Origin: Rudanella lutea DSM 19387
Lineage (GTDB): Bacteria; Bacteroidota; Bacteroidia; Cytophagales; Spirosomataceae
Length of the DNA stretch: 64,000 bases
Assembly: GCF_000383955.1 (NCBI RefSeq)
Contig: NZ_KB913013.1
Span: forward strand, 4,421,694 to 4,485,693
Direction of reading: 5' to 3'
Of this stretch, positions 16,472 through 25,308 are shown one piece after another (the stretch's first letter is position 1; every line of letters begins with the position of its first letter). The notes below the pieces were generated by a model. It worked only from the letters and a program-made list of their open reading frames with translations. It made no database searches and was not told where the DNA came from. The position numbers were made by a program, and so were the translations under genes.

Positions 16472-17983
16472 ATGCAAACGAAAGGTAAACCCAAACTAAG
16501 TTTTTGGCAGATCTGGAACATGAGTTTCGGATTTCTGGGTATCCAGTACGGCTTCGGCCTCCAGCAAGCCAACATGAGCCCGATCTACCGGTATCTGGGC
16601 GCCGACGAAGCATCCATTCCGGGCCTTTGGCTGGCCGGTCCGCTCACCGGTCTCCTTCTTCAACCTATCATTGGCGCGGTTTCAGACCGGAGTTGGTCGC
16701 CGACCTGGGGCCGTCGGAAACCGTTTATTCTGGCGGGTGCGCTGCTTGGTAGCATTGCTATGATCCTGATGCCCAACTCCCCCTATGTCTGGATGGCGGC
16801 CGGTCTGATGTGGATGCTCGATGCGGGCCTTAACTCAGCGATGGAGCCGTTTCGGGCGTTTGTGGGCGATATGCTCGACGATGAGCAGCGGCCAACGGGC
16901 TTTGCCGTTCAGTCGTTTATGGTGGGCTTTGGGCAAACCCTGGCCAACCTTATGCCGTACATTCTGCCGTTGCTCGGTATCTCAATGGTGATGTCCGACG
17001 AGCAACTGGCCAACGGCATTCCGAACTCAGTGCGGTACCCATTTTATATCGGTGGGGCTGCCATTGTGATTTCGGTGCTCTGGACAATCCGCACCACCAA
17101 GGAGCACCCGCCCGTTGATGATAGCTACAAACAGCCGCACGTGTTTACTGACGAGGAGAAAAAGTCGATCTCGTTCTGGCATCTGGCTTTGTCGGCCGGA
17201 GCCGCCATTCTGGCATTTTTCTTTGCCGCCCGGGTGGGTGGTGTGTCGGCTGGCCTGCTGTGGGGCGGGGGGATTCTGGCGGGTAGCTACCTGATTCTGA
17301 TGCTGCCGATTTTTAAAGAAATCCTGGCGTCGCTCTCGGCCATGCCCACGGTGATGCGTCAGCTTTGGTGGGTCAAGTTTTTCACCTGGTACGGTCTCCC
17401 GCTTATGTGGCAGTACCTGTCGCTGTCGGCGGCCCGGTATGCGTTCAATGCACCCGACGCGTTCTCCAACAAGGCGGGGTTTGAGGAGGGTACCAAATGG
17501 GGTGGCCTTTGCTTTGCTATGTTCAGCATCTCGTGCGCGGTCATTTCGATTTTTATTCCCCGGATTGCCCGGGCCATCGGGAGTGCCCGGCTGACCCATG
17601 CCGTGTTTCTCACCATTGGCGCTATGGGCTTCTTCCTGACGCTTACCTCCAATGATAAACTGGTGTACCTCATCGGCATGACCATCATTGGCCTGGCCTG
17701 GGGATCAATCATGTCAATGCCGTACCTGATGCTGGCGAGCGCCGTTCCGAAAGAGCGGATGGGCGTTTACATGGGTATCTTCAACGGGTTCATTTGCGTA
17801 CCGCAATTCATTGGTATGCTCACCGTACCGCTGTATTACAAGCCTATTCTGGGCGATGACCCGCGCAACGCGCTGGTGCTGGCGGGTGTGTGTTTGCTGC
17901 TGGCAGCTGGGTCTTGTTTCCTGGTGAAAGAAGTTAAACAAAGTCAGGATGCTGCTCTGCCCGTTGGTGCGGGAGGGCATTGA
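16472..17983 (+). CDS. SLC45-type MFS sugar transporter
   Basis: 503 residues with twelve hydrophobic helices. The N-terminal FWQIWNMSFGFLGIQYGFGL and the loop 2-3 motif DRSWSPTWGRRKPF match the SLC45/GPH-like sucrose/maltose proton symporters widely found in Bacteroidota. It should import an alpha-glucoside or sucrose with protons across the inner membrane (family knowledge; exact sugar unknown). A PfkB sugar kinase follows 90 bp downstream on the same strand, suggesting an uptake-and-phosphorylation pair. A hairpin lies between them. Confidence 0.88.
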   Translation: MQTKGKPKLSFWQIWNMSFGFLGIQYGFGLQQANMSPIYRYLGADEASIPGLWLAGPLTGLLLQPIIGAVSDRSWSPTWGRRKPFILAGALLGSIAMILMPNSPYVWMAAGLMWMLDAGLNSAMEPFRAFVGDMLDDEQRPTGFAVQSFMVGFGQTLANLMPYILPLLGISMVMSDEQLANGIPNSVRYPFYIGGAAIVISVLWTIRTTKEHPPVDDSYKQPHVFTDEEKKSISFWHLALSAGAAILAFFFAARVGGVSAGLLWGGGILAGSYLILMLPIFKEILASLSAMPTVMRQLWWVKFFTWYGLPLMWQYLSLSAARYAFNAPDAFSNKAGFEEGTKWGGLCFAMFSISCAVISIFIPRIARAIGSARLTHAVFLTIGAMGFFLTLTSNDKLVYLIGMTIIGLAWGSIMSMPYLMLASAVPKERMGVYMGIFNGFICVPQFIGMLTVPLYYKPILGDDPRNALVLAGVCLLLAAGSCFLVKEVKQSQDAALPVGAGGH

Positions 17984-18007
17984 TTTGCCTGACGAGTTAG
18001 GTGTACG

Positions 18008-18035
18008 AATGCCATATCGGAGTCGGTATGGCATT
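18008..18035 (+). terminator. Hairpin after the SLC45 gene
   Basis: A perfect 9-bp stem, AATGCCATA (18008-18016) / TATGGCATT (18027-18035), with a 10-nt loop, followed by TGCATTTTTC. It may be a terminator or attenuator ahead of the sugar kinase. Confidence 0.6.
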
Positions 18036-18073
18036 TGCATTTTTCCCGTTCCGGGTTTCTCTTTGTTGGTAGA

Positions 18074-18991
18074 ATGATGGAAAAGACAATTGATATTCTG
18101 GCCGTAGGTGAGTTGCTCGCTGACCTCATTGGGCAACAAATGCACGACAGCCTGCTCGATACGCCCACGTTTGAGCGGTTTCAGGGAGGCTCGCCCGCCA
18201 ATATGGCCGCCAACATGGCCCGGTTGGGCAACCGGGCGGCTCTGGTAGCCTGCGTAGGCAACGATAATCTGGGTCTGTATCTGGTCGATGAGGTTGGGCG
18301 CGCTGGCGTTGATACGGAGCATATTGCCCGCTCTACTCACGAACCTACGAGTATCGTGCTGGTGTCGCGGAGCAAAGGAACCCCCGACTTCATTGCGTAC
18401 CGGCAGGCCGACCGCCAACTGATGCCGTATCACCTGCCCGACACCTTGCTCACGCAGGCCCGGCTGTTTCATACCACCTGTTTTGCGCTGAGTCAGGAGC
18501 CCGCCCAAAGCACACTGGTCGATGCGGCCGCGCGGGCGGGGCGTGTAGGTTGTCAGGTGAGTATCGATTGCAATTACGCCCCGAGCATCTGGCCCGACCG
18601 CGAGCAGGCCTGGCAGGTCATTAAAGCCTATTGTTCGGCGGGGGCATTGGTGAAACTGAGCGAAGACGATGCCGCCCGGCTGTATGGTCAACCCGCTGGT
18701 ACAGATCAGATTATCGCTGATTTTCACGAGATGGGGGCCACGCTTGTATGCCTGACGCTGGGCGCCGAGGGCAGCCTGGTGTCGACCAATGGCGGGGCCG
18801 ACCGGGTGCAGCTCCCCGGCCGAAACATTGATGTTATCGACGTAACGGGTGCGGGCGATGCCTACTGGGCTGGTTTCCTGACGGCCTGGCTCGACGGTCG
18901 CAACCCGGCGGCCTGCGCCGAAGCCGGCGCCGATGTCGCCGTAATGAAGCTGACCCGCAAAGGGCCGTTACCAACGGGTATCAGCATATAG
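18074..18991 (+). CDS. PfkB family carbohydrate kinase, fructokinase-like
   Basis: 305 residues from ATG 18074 (a second ATG follows immediately); the open frame upstream of it is not conserved-looking. It contains the N-terminal signature FQGGSPANMAANMARLG and the catalytic DVTGAGDAYWAGF near residue 265, whose Asp is the base. The family transfers phosphate from ATP to a sugar or nucleoside; the closest type is fructokinase. It follows an SLC45 transporter, consistent with phosphorylation of the imported sugar in the cytoplasm. A strong terminator follows directly. Confidence 0.88.
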   Translation: MMEKTIDILAVGELLADLIGQQMHDSLLDTPTFERFQGGSPANMAANMARLGNRAALVACVGNDNLGLYLVDEVGRAGVDTEHIARSTHEPTSIVLVSRSKGTPDFIAYRQADRQLMPYHLPDTLLTQARLFHTTCFALSQEPAQSTLVDAAARAGRVGCQVSIDCNYAPSIWPDREQAWQVIKAYCSAGALVKLSEDDAARLYGQPAGTDQIIADFHEMGATLVCLTLGAEGSLVSTNGGADRVQLPGRNIDVIDVTGAGDAYWAGFLTAWLDGRNPAACAEAGADVAVMKLTRKGPLPTGISI

Positions 18992-19003
18992 TGTATTTGG
19001 CCT

Positions 19004-19055
19004 AAACGAAACCGGGTCGGGTGCTGACGTCAGCCCCCGACCCGGTTTCGTTTTT
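19004..19055 (+). terminator. Intrinsic terminator of the sugar kinase
   Basis: Left arm 19004-19020 and right arm 19037-19053 are a 17-bp inverted repeat starting AAACGAAACC, and the loop itself holds the palindrome GCTGACGTCAGC. It ends in a T-tract. Confidence 0.93.
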
Positions 19056-19065
19056 AAGCCTCCGA

Positions 19066-19674
19066 TTATTTCATGTCAGCCAGTTTGTCGAGGTCTACAT
19101 CCTCAAGGGTAGCTTTCAACTTCTCGGCTGATACGCCAGTTCCTTTGACCGTGACCACAAACCGGTTTTTCACCAAAACGGCAATTTCACCGTCCTTGTT
19201 GGCATTGTCGTATTTCTCATACGATTTGTAATCGCCAACTTTACCCGTGCGCTCGTATCCGTTTTCGGTTTCCTTATCCACGTCAATCATCGACCAGGCT
19301 GCCAGTCCCATCAGGGCGCCGGTGCCACCCGCATCCACAATGTCGAGGTCGATTTGTTCGGTGCCTTCGGCGTTGGCATACTCACCGCTAGCTGTCGAGA
19401 TCTTAAAGCCCATAGCGCCCGCTTTTTCGCCCGTAGCCTCTTTGCGGGGCAACCCATCGGCATCGGCGGGCAACAGTTCTTTGAGGGCCCGGAAATCAAC
19501 GGTTTCAACAGGGCCGTTTTTCTCGGCTTCTTCGGCCATTTGCTGCATGGAGTTGACAGCATCAGAAACCGAGGCTTTAGCTTCTTCGGCGGCTTTTTCT
19601 TCTTCACTTTTGCCGCCACAACCTGTTAGAAGCGCTACCGCAAGGCAGCCTACGCCTATGTAGTGTAATTTCAT
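19066..19674 (-). CDS. Lipoprotein of unknown function
   Basis: 202 residues from ATG 19674, chosen for the lipoprotein signal MKLHYIGVGCLAVALLTGCG, with lipobox LTGC. A charged helical stretch follows (KSEEEKAAEEAKASVSDA), then an alpha/beta domain with ATGEKAGAMGFKISTASGEY and a C-terminal ALMGLAAWSMIDVDKE. No family is recognised with certainty. Because of the transport signal it should be anchored in a membrane facing the periplasm. It is convergent with the kinase and downstream of the purF-like gene, from which a terminator separates it. Confidence 0.75.
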   Translation of the reverse strand: MKLHYIGVGCLAVALLTGCGGKSEEEKAAEEAKASVSDAVNSMQQMAEEAEKNGPVETVDFRALKELLPADADGLPRKEATGEKAGAMGFKISTASGEYANAEGTEQIDLDIVDAGGTGALMGLAAWSMIDVDKETENGYERTGKVGDYKSYEKYDNANKDGEIAVLVKNRFVVTVKGTGVSAEKLKATLEDVDLDKLADMK

Positions 19675-19752
19675 GATATAATGGTTTAGTACAGGGCTGT
19701 AAGGTAAAAATTTCTGGGTAACAGGTGGGTAAGTTTTGAGCCATCGACGCAT

Positions 19753-19787
19753 AAAAAAGGTGGTAAAGCCCGGAGCCATACCACCTT
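19753..19787 (-). terminator. Intrinsic terminator of the purF-like gene
   Basis: Read on the minus strand, AAGGTGGTA (complement of 19779-19787) pairs with TACCACCTT (complement of 19757-19765) and is followed by a TTTTTT tract (complement of 19753-19758). Confidence 0.85.
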
Positions 19788-19809
19788 AAATCGTACAGAA
19801 GACCAATGC

Positions 19810-21702
19810 TTAGTAAGCCCGCACCAGTTTGCCCTCCATAAAGTTTACAAAGGCCTTATTAACCACCTTGTTGCCACCGGGGGTAGGGTAATTGCCCGTG
19901 AAGTACCAGTCGCCCGAATGGTTAGGGCAGGCAACGTGCAGGTTTTCAACCGTTTGATATACTACTGCAACTTCGGCTTTCAGGTCGGGCGGGGTGATGA
20001 TCTCGGCCACTTTACGCGACAATTCCTCGTGGGTGAAAGGGTCGAAAAGGGCCTTCACGTAGTTGTCGGCATTGGCGTTGCCCGTTTCAATAGAAGCCAC
20101 GCATTGAGCGTACACTTCGTCGAGCAGATGCTCCAGACCACGGTCTTTCAGTAGCTCCAAAGCCGCCCGGAAGGCAACGAACTCCTTCGGCTTCGACATG
20201 TCGATACCGTAACAGTCGGGGAACCGAATCTGTGGAGCCGACGAGACAATCACGATTTTCTTCGGACCCAGCCGATCGAGCATCCGCAAGATGCTTTTCT
20301 CAAGCGTAGTTCCCCGGACAATCGAATCATCGACCACCACCACGTTGTCTTTGCCTTTTTTGATAACCTCGAACGTGGTATCGTAAACGTGCGAAACCAT
20401 ATCGTCGCGGTGAGCATCGTCGGTGATGAACGTCCGTAGTTTAACGTCTTTTGACACCAGCTTTTCGATGCGCGGCCGGAAGGTGAGCAGCCGTTCGAGG
20501 TCTTGCTCAAACAGAATGCCGTCCATAATGGCCTTCTTGCGTTGCTTGGCCAGGTAGTCTTCCAGGCCCTCGACCATGCCGAAGAAAGCCGTTTCGGCCG
20601 TATTTGGGATGTACGAGAAGACGGTGTTTTCGAGGTCGTAGTCGATCTCTTTCAAAATCTGCGGAATGAGCAGTTTGCCCAGTGTTTTCCGCTCGTTGTA
20701 AATGTCGGGGTCGGTAGCGCGGGAGAAATAGATGCGCTCAAAGCTGCATGATTTTTTCTCGACGGGCTTCCGAAACTCATACTCGCCGTACTCGCCGTAC
20801 TTGTCGATGATCAGCGCATGACCCGGCTGTACCTCCTGAATCTGATTGTACTCAACGTTGAAGGCCGTTTTGATTGCGGGCTTTTCGGAGGCCACTACCA
20901 CCACCTCATCGTCGGCGTAATAGTAAGCGGGCCGAATACCGGCCGGGTCGCGGGCCACAAACGAAGCGCCGTAGCCGGTCATACCGACCATCGCATAGCC
21001 ACCGTCGAAATCGCGGCACGAGCGGTGTAGAACCCGCTGAAGATCAAGGTTGTCTTCGATAATGTCGGAGAGGTCGGGGTTCTCGTAAATGCCTTTGAAC
21101 CGGTCGAATACGCGCTGGTTTTCTTCGTCGAGAAAGTGGCCAATTTTTTCCATGACCGTTACTGTATCGACATACTCTTTGGGGTGCTGACCGAGCGAAA
21201 CGAGCTTATCGAACAGCTCATCCACGTTGGTCATGTTGAAGTTGCCCGCTACTACCAGATTCCGGCTGCGCCAGTTGCTTTGACGGAGCATGGGATGGCA
21301 GTTTTCAATTTCGTTGGCCCCGTGCGTGCCGTACCGCAGGTGGCCCATCCAGACTTCGCCCGTAAAGGCTACGTTTTCCTGCAACCAATGGCCGTCGTTG
21401 GCAAACTCTTTGTGGCCTTTGAGCGCTTTCCGGACTTTCTTGTCGATTTTCTCGAAGATATCCGTCACGGGTTGCTGCTCCACCGAACGGTACCGGCTGA
21501 TGTAGCGGTGACCCGGCGGTACATCGAGCTTAATGTTGGCTACGCCAGCTCCATCTTGCCCCCGGTTTACCTGCTTGTTCATGAGCAGATACAGTTTGCG
21601 GGCTGCGTACAGGGGCGTTTTGTACTTGTCGATGTAATACTGATAGGGCTTGCGAAGGCGGATGAGGGCAATTCCGCACTCGTGTTTGATGGCGTCGCTC
21701 AT
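19810..21702 (-). CDS. purF: Amidophosphoribosyltransferase-like protein, long Bacteroidota form
   Basis: 630 residues, longer than the ~500 of canonical PurF. The glutamine amidotransferase nucleophile is probably Cys9 in MSDAIKHECGIA, implying removal of an 8-residue propeptide as in Bacillus-type enzymes. NRGQDGAGVAN replaces the canonical RGQESAGI, and GHLRYGTHG and GNFNMTN are present. The phosphoribosyltransferase domain carries the PRPP loop VVVVDDSIVRGTTLEKS. The family makes phosphoribosylamine from PRPP and glutamine, the first purine step. The extra length and altered motifs leave open that this is a paralogue beside a canonical purF elsewhere. It has its own terminator. Confidence 0.85.
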   Translation of the reverse strand: MSDAIKHECGIALIRLRKPYQYYIDKYKTPLYAARKLYLLMNKQVNRGQDGAGVANIKLDVPPGHRYISRYRSVEQQPVTDIFEKIDKKVRKALKGHKEFANDGHWLQENVAFTGEVWMGHLRYGTHGANEIENCHPMLRQSNWRSRNLVVAGNFNMTNVDELFDKLVSLGQHPKEYVDTVTVMEKIGHFLDEENQRVFDRFKGIYENPDLSDIIEDNLDLQRVLHRSCRDFDGGYAMVGMTGYGASFVARDPAGIRPAYYYADDEVVVVASEKPAIKTAFNVEYNQIQEVQPGHALIIDKYGEYGEYEFRKPVEKKSCSFERIYFSRATDPDIYNERKTLGKLLIPQILKEIDYDLENTVFSYIPNTAETAFFGMVEGLEDYLAKQRKKAIMDGILFEQDLERLLTFRPRIEKLVSKDVKLRTFITDDAHRDDMVSHVYDTTFEVIKKGKDNVVVVDDSIVRGTTLEKSILRMLDRLGPKKIVIVSSAPQIRFPDCYGIDMSKPKEFVAFRAALELLKDRGLEHLLDEVYAQCVASIETGNANADNYVKALFDPFTHEELSRKVAEIITPPDLKAEVAVVYQTVENLHVACPNHSGDWYFTGNYPTPGGNKVVNKAFVNFMEGKLVRAY

Positions 21703-21858
21703 AGCAGGTTAGCCGGGGCCAGACGTTGGTTGCTTGGTTGATGACTCGTATAGACCAAACGGCTTCACAATCGGAATCGTTCGGCGGCCACTTGTACAAA
21801 GTTAGGAAAAGTCTGCTGACGGTAGAGACTAAAACGCCAAAGAGATTACCCGTAGTTA

Positions 21859-21901
21859 TTGCCGAGATGACATCTTTCCAAACAAGATGTCATCTCGGCA
21901 A
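21859..21901. repeat. Perfect 18-bp hairpin
   Basis: The arms 21859-21876 and 21884-21901 are exact reverse complements (TTGCCGAGATGACATCTT) with a 7-nt loop. It lies between the stop of the barrel gene and the start of purF. No T-tract follows on either strand, so it is not a standard terminator. Confidence 0.9.
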
Positions 21902-21914
21902 CCTCATCAATTTA

Positions 21915-22568
21915 CTAATAAAACCGGTACACCAAACCTGCCGACAGTATGAGCGAGGGGCTGTTGTTCAGCTCGTTGTACTTGAAGAAAACGTGCTGGT
22001 ACTGCGCCTGAATATCGCCCCCAAGCCCCTTGCCTTGCCGCCCGAAGACTCTTAGCCCAACGGCGGGGGCAACGGCCGCGTTGATACCATTTTTTCGGTC
22101 GGCCAGCACACCGTAGAAATTGGTGTAATCGACGTAAGCACCGCCCGCGCCCAACTGCACGTATGGCCGAAAAGCGGCCCCGGCATTGGTAAAATTATAG
22201 GCCACAGTGGCCAGTGCCGGAATGGTTGTGAGGGTGCGGGTCTGTACGGCCGAAACGGTTTCGTCGCCAAACTGCGTCACACTACGCCCCAGTCGCTGTT
22301 GGTTGTACTGGTAGCCCGTCTGAATCCCGACCGAGAGTTTGCCGGGGAAATTCCACTGCCCCTCAAGCACCAAATTCGTAGGCGACACCTTGTCGATATA
22401 ATTGGCCTGACTACCCATGGGCAAGCTCACGCCGTACCTGGCCGAAACACTGTAGGTGACGCCCACACTGTAGGGCGAGTAAGGCCGGAGGTCGCTATCG
22501 TCGTATCCCTGCGCATGGGCCGCTCCGCCCAATGCCAGCAAGGCTATTGCTATCTGAAAGAGTTTCAT
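21915..22568 (-). CDS. Outer-membrane beta-barrel protein (OmpW/PorT-like size)
   Basis: 217 residues with the signal peptide MKLFQIAIALLALGGAAHAQ. The mature part alternates aromatic and polar residues as in an eight-stranded barrel (for example GKLSVGIQTGYQYNQQ, RPYVQLGAGGAYV, GGDIQAQYQHVFF) and ends in Phe-Tyr. This is typical of the small outer-membrane barrel proteins of Bacteroidota. It lies 30 bp after a DUF4136 lipoprotein gene on the same strand, so they are likely co-transcribed. The function is unknown. Confidence 0.82.
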   Translation of the reverse strand: MKLFQIAIALLALGGAAHAQGYDDSDLRPYSPYSVGVTYSVSARYGVSLPMGSQANYIDKVSPTNLVLEGQWNFPGKLSVGIQTGYQYNQQRLGRSVTQFGDETVSAVQTRTLTTIPALATVAYNFTNAGAAFRPYVQLGAGGAYVDYTNFYGVLADRKNGINAAVAPAVGLRVFGRQGKGLGGDIQAQYQHVFFKYNELNNSPSLILSAGLVYRFY

Positions 22569-22598
22569 GGTTGATGTGTGTCTGAATGAGCAAGCCGC

Positions 22599-23267
22599 TT
22601 ACCGACCGGCCTGTAAGAATGAAGATTGGGCAAAAATGGCTTCAACGGCCCGGTCAACAGCCTCGTTGTCGGTCAGGTTATCACCCCGGATGTCGGCCTG
22701 GAAAATAACCGGAAGTTGGTTCTGGCCGTTGCTGCCCGAACCGGGCTGAGCCCGTAGGTTCACAATCTGGATTTGCCAGAATTGCTCCTGTACGGTATAG
22801 AACTGGTAATAATTGGGGTAGTACGGGTAAAACGGGTCAAAGCCAAAACCGCCCCCGTACCAGTAGTTCGTATAGTAGCCAGCGTAGGGGTTAGTTGTTA
22901 CGCCGGTGTATCGGTTCGAAACCCGGATCACGGCCACGCCCATGTCGGCCGGTTGCCCGATATTGACCCGCTGGTACCCCCGGCTGGTGAGTGTTTCGGC
23001 CAGCCGGTCGATAAACCGGCCCTCAACGGGTGAAAGCGACGTACGAACCCGGTCGTTGGATTCAATCACGACGGAGTCGGGCAGGCTAAACGTACGGAAC
23101 TGACTGAAATTGGCTGACCGGTCGTAGTTGGTGATGTACACCCGGCTATCGTCGGGCGATAGATCGCGGAGGGCCTGATCGCGGCAGGAGACAAGTGTGG
23201 TGCTCAAAGCTGCCCAGAGCGCGAGGGCTACCCCCGCGCCAACGGATTTAAATTTACTCGTTCTCAT
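22599..23267 (-). CDS. DUF4136 lipoprotein
   Basis: 222 residues with a lipoprotein signal ending STTLVSC near residue 28. It contains DUF4136 hallmarks: YDRSANFSQFRTFSLPD, then RLAETLTSRGYQRV, then AVIRVSNRYTGV, and the C-terminal DNEAVDRAVEAIFAQ. A Tyr/Gly/Phe-rich insert (YYTNYWYGGGFGFDPFYPYY) is common in the family. DUF4136 proteins are small envelope lipoproteins of unknown role. The gene is followed by the barrel gene and together they form a two-gene envelope operon. Confidence 0.88.
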   Translation of the reverse strand: MRTSKFKSVGAGVALALWAALSTTLVSCRDQALRDLSPDDSRVYITNYDRSANFSQFRTFSLPDSVVIESNDRVRTSLSPVEGRFIDRLAETLTSRGYQRVNIGQPADMGVAVIRVSNRYTGVTTNPYAGYYTNYWYGGGFGFDPFYPYYPNYYQFYTVQEQFWQIQIVNLRAQPGSGSNGQNQLPVIFQADIRGDNLTDNEAVDRAVEAIFAQSSFLQAGR

Positions 23268-23594
23268 AGGTAGTTGGCGGTTTTTCTTTTCCCGTTTACA
23301 GATGTTTCGGCTGTGAAGCGGGTCTCTGTATGCGAGAAATTCAAAACCTGATCGTTGTTGTAAACTGTTATCTATAAAACGAATAGACTACGACTCCTGT
23401 TTGCTCGAAGCCCCATATTTTGCCTTTTTCGCCCGTATTTTCTGCGTCGGTGGTTTCCCTGAGGACTATGGCACCAACCAGGCTGGTGCGGCAAGAGTGA
23501 GCATCAGGCCCGTTCTGGAGCCGCTGTGGATTCGGGGCATTCTTACAACAGTTGTGCAACTACCACATACCTTTGTGCCATTCGTTTGACGCTC
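23268..23594. other. Divergent intergenic region (327 bp)
   Basis: Non-coding on both strands. The right part contains TACCTTTG (23568-23575), a -7 box for the gene at 23595, with a TTG at 23552-23554 that is closer than the usual spacing. No repeat or RNA gene is seen in the rest. Confidence 0.6.
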
Positions 23595-24158
23595 ATGAAA
23601 AAACACCTGTTACAAGTCTTGCTGGCAATGGCTCTGCTGAGTCAGGCATGCCAGAGTACCTCACAATCGGAGAAAACCAATCTGGATAGCACCCTGACGG
23701 CCGCCGGTACATCGGCCGTGCCGCCTGCTTCCGAGGCCGCTCTTTCGTCGCGGTTGCGCGATATTGGCCTAACCACCGATAGCGATTGGCGCGGCATCCG
23801 GCTGGGCGATGCCGCTGCTACTGTGAAGGAAAAAGAAAAGGCGACCCTGTTTGAAACGGACGCCAAACATCTGGGCTACACTGTCGAATTTGCCAATCTC
23901 GAATCCATCGATATGCTGTATCTGCTGGGTGCGAACCAAACCGTGAGTGGTATCGAGGTTGACCTGTACCTGAACGATGCCCAATCGGTAGATGCTTACC
24001 AAACCGACCTGAAGCGGTACTTTGATGCCCGCTACAAGGCTACTGCTACGGCTGGTATCTGGCAGGGCGACCGGGGGCAGACGATCACGCTTAAAAACGT
24101 ATCGAAGGGTAAAGATTATGGCCTTAAAGTCCGCATTGCGGGTAGTACGTCGGCCTGA
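23595..24158 (+). CDS. Putative lipoprotein of unknown function
   Basis: 187 residues from ATG 23595, selected because it begins the lipoprotein signal MKKHLLQVLLAMALLSQAC (lipobox LSQAC). The mature domain (DSDWRGIRLGDAAATVKEKE, LGYTVEFANLESIDMLYLLG, DLYLNDAQSVDAYQTDLK) has an alpha/beta layout with a repeated metabolic-enzyme-free look; no family is recognised. It is probably periplasmic or outer-membrane anchored. A Bacteroidota-type -7 box (TACCTTTG) lies 20 bp upstream. It is convergent with ilvE, and a shared hairpin separates the two. Confidence 0.75.
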   Translation: MKKHLLQVLLAMALLSQACQSTSQSEKTNLDSTLTAAGTSAVPPASEAALSSRLRDIGLTTDSDWRGIRLGDAAATVKEKEKATLFETDAKHLGYTVEFANLESIDMLYLLGANQTVSGIEVDLYLNDAQSVDAYQTDLKRYFDARYKATATAGIWQGDRGQTITLKNVSKGKDYGLKVRIAGSTSA

Positions 24159-24180
24159 GGCCCATCGTTGTAAAATCAAA

Positions 24181-24211
24181 AAGGCCCCGCAACTGAGCGT
24201 TTCGGGGCCTT
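24181..24211 (-). terminator. Terminator between convergent genes, mainly for ilvE
   Basis: AAGGCCCCG (24181-24189) and CGGGGCCTT (24203-24211) form a 9-bp stem. On the minus strand it runs into TTTTTGATTTT, giving a strong T-tract after ilvE; on the plus strand only a weak one follows. Confidence 0.88.
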
Positions 24212-24237
24212 CTTAGGTTGAGTTGTACGGGTAGCAA

Positions 24238-25308
24238 TTACACTTTGTACACCCAGCCGAATGTATCATCTACCTTACCGGTACGGATATCCGTGAGGTA
24301 ATTTTTGATGCGTACCGCAATTGACTTCTCGGCCGGATGCTCGGCCAGCATGTAGTCTTTACCCTGGTAGCCAATAACCGAGAAAGGCGAAACTACCACG
24401 GCTGTTCCGGCCCCGAAGGCTTCGGTCAGGCGGCCCGATTCGATGCCGCTGATGACCTCTTCGACCGATACCCGGCGCTCGTCGACCTCAATACCCAGCT
24501 GACGGGCAATCTGGAGAATGCTGTCGCGGGTGATGCCTTTCAGAATGGTATCCGAAACGGCGGGTGTTACCAGTTTGCCATCAATCACAAACATCACGTT
24601 CATAGTACCCGACTCCTCAAAGTACTTGTGTTCTTTAGCGTCGGTCCACAGAATCTGATCGTAACCAGCCTGTTGGGCCAGCATGGTTGGGTACATAGAA
24701 CCGGCGTAGTTGCCCGCACATTTGGCGTAACCCACACCACCGGCAGCCGCCCGGATGTACTCGGTTTCTACTTTTACCTTAGGCGGCTTAGCGTAATAGG
24801 TGCCTACCGGACAGGTGAAAATGCAGAACCGATATGTTTTAGAAGGAGCTACCCCCAAGAACGTGTCTGTAGCAAACAGGTACGGACGGATATACAGGGA
24901 GCTACCGGGTGTCGACGGAACCCAGTCGGCATCCACGCGGAGCAGAGCCTCCAAACCACCCATAAACACCTCTTCGGTGAGGGTGGCCATGCACATCCGC
25001 TTAGCCGATTCGTTCATCCGCTTGAAGTTGTCCAACGGACGGAACATGAGTACTTCGCCCTCTTCGTTTTTGTAGGCTTTCATACCTTCGAAGATCGACT
25101 GACCGTAGTGCAGCGACGAAAGGGCCGGGCTCAGCGTAAAATTATCGAACGGCAGAATTTGCCCATTCTGCCACTGTCCGTCCACAAAGTCGGCCACAAA
25201 CATGTGATCCGAGAAGTGTTTGCCGAACGGTAAGTTATTGAAGTCAACTTCCTGAATCCGGGAGCGCTCGGTCTTCCGAAATTCAATCTGCATCACGTCC
25301 GTTGTCAT
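24238..25308 (-). CDS. ilvE: Branched-chain amino acid aminotransferase
   Basis: 356 residues, fold type IV PLP enzyme of the eukaryote-like/long BCAT class. The PLP lysine is Lys196 in GVGYAKCAGNYAGS. SLHYGQSIFEGMKAY and the FEESGTMNVMFV segment are diagnostic. It exchanges amino groups between glutamate and the 2-oxo acids of leucine, isoleucine and valine in the cytoplasm. The start is ATG 25308; MTTDVMQIEFRKTERS is a typical N-terminus. The gene stands alone with its own terminator and is divergent from the next gene. Confidence 0.96.
   Translation of the reverse strand: MTTDVMQIEFRKTERSRIQEVDFNNLPFGKHFSDHMFVADFVDGQWQNGQILPFDNFTLSPALSSLHYGQSIFEGMKAYKNEEGEVLMFRPLDNFKRMNESAKRMCMATLTEEVFMGGLEALLRVDADWVPSTPGSSLYIRPYLFATDTFLGVAPSKTYRFCIFTCPVGTYYAKPPKVKVETEYIRAAAGGVGYAKCAGNYAGSMYPTMLAQQAGYDQILWTDAKEHKYFEESGTMNVMFVIDGKLVTPAVSDTILKGITRDSILQIARQLGIEVDERRVSVEEVISGIESGRLTEAFGAGTAVVVSPFSVIGYQGKDYMLAEHPAEKSIAVRIKNYLTDIRTGKVDDTFGWVYKV

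Noticed and set aside
17714-18727. 337-codon open frame antisense across the SLC45 and kinase genes
   Set aside because: Spans two real genes in the opposite strand and has no motif; it also runs through a terminator hairpin.
24337-25233. 298-codon open frame antisense to ilvE
   Set aside because: Complement of a highly conserved enzyme; no domain and odd composition.
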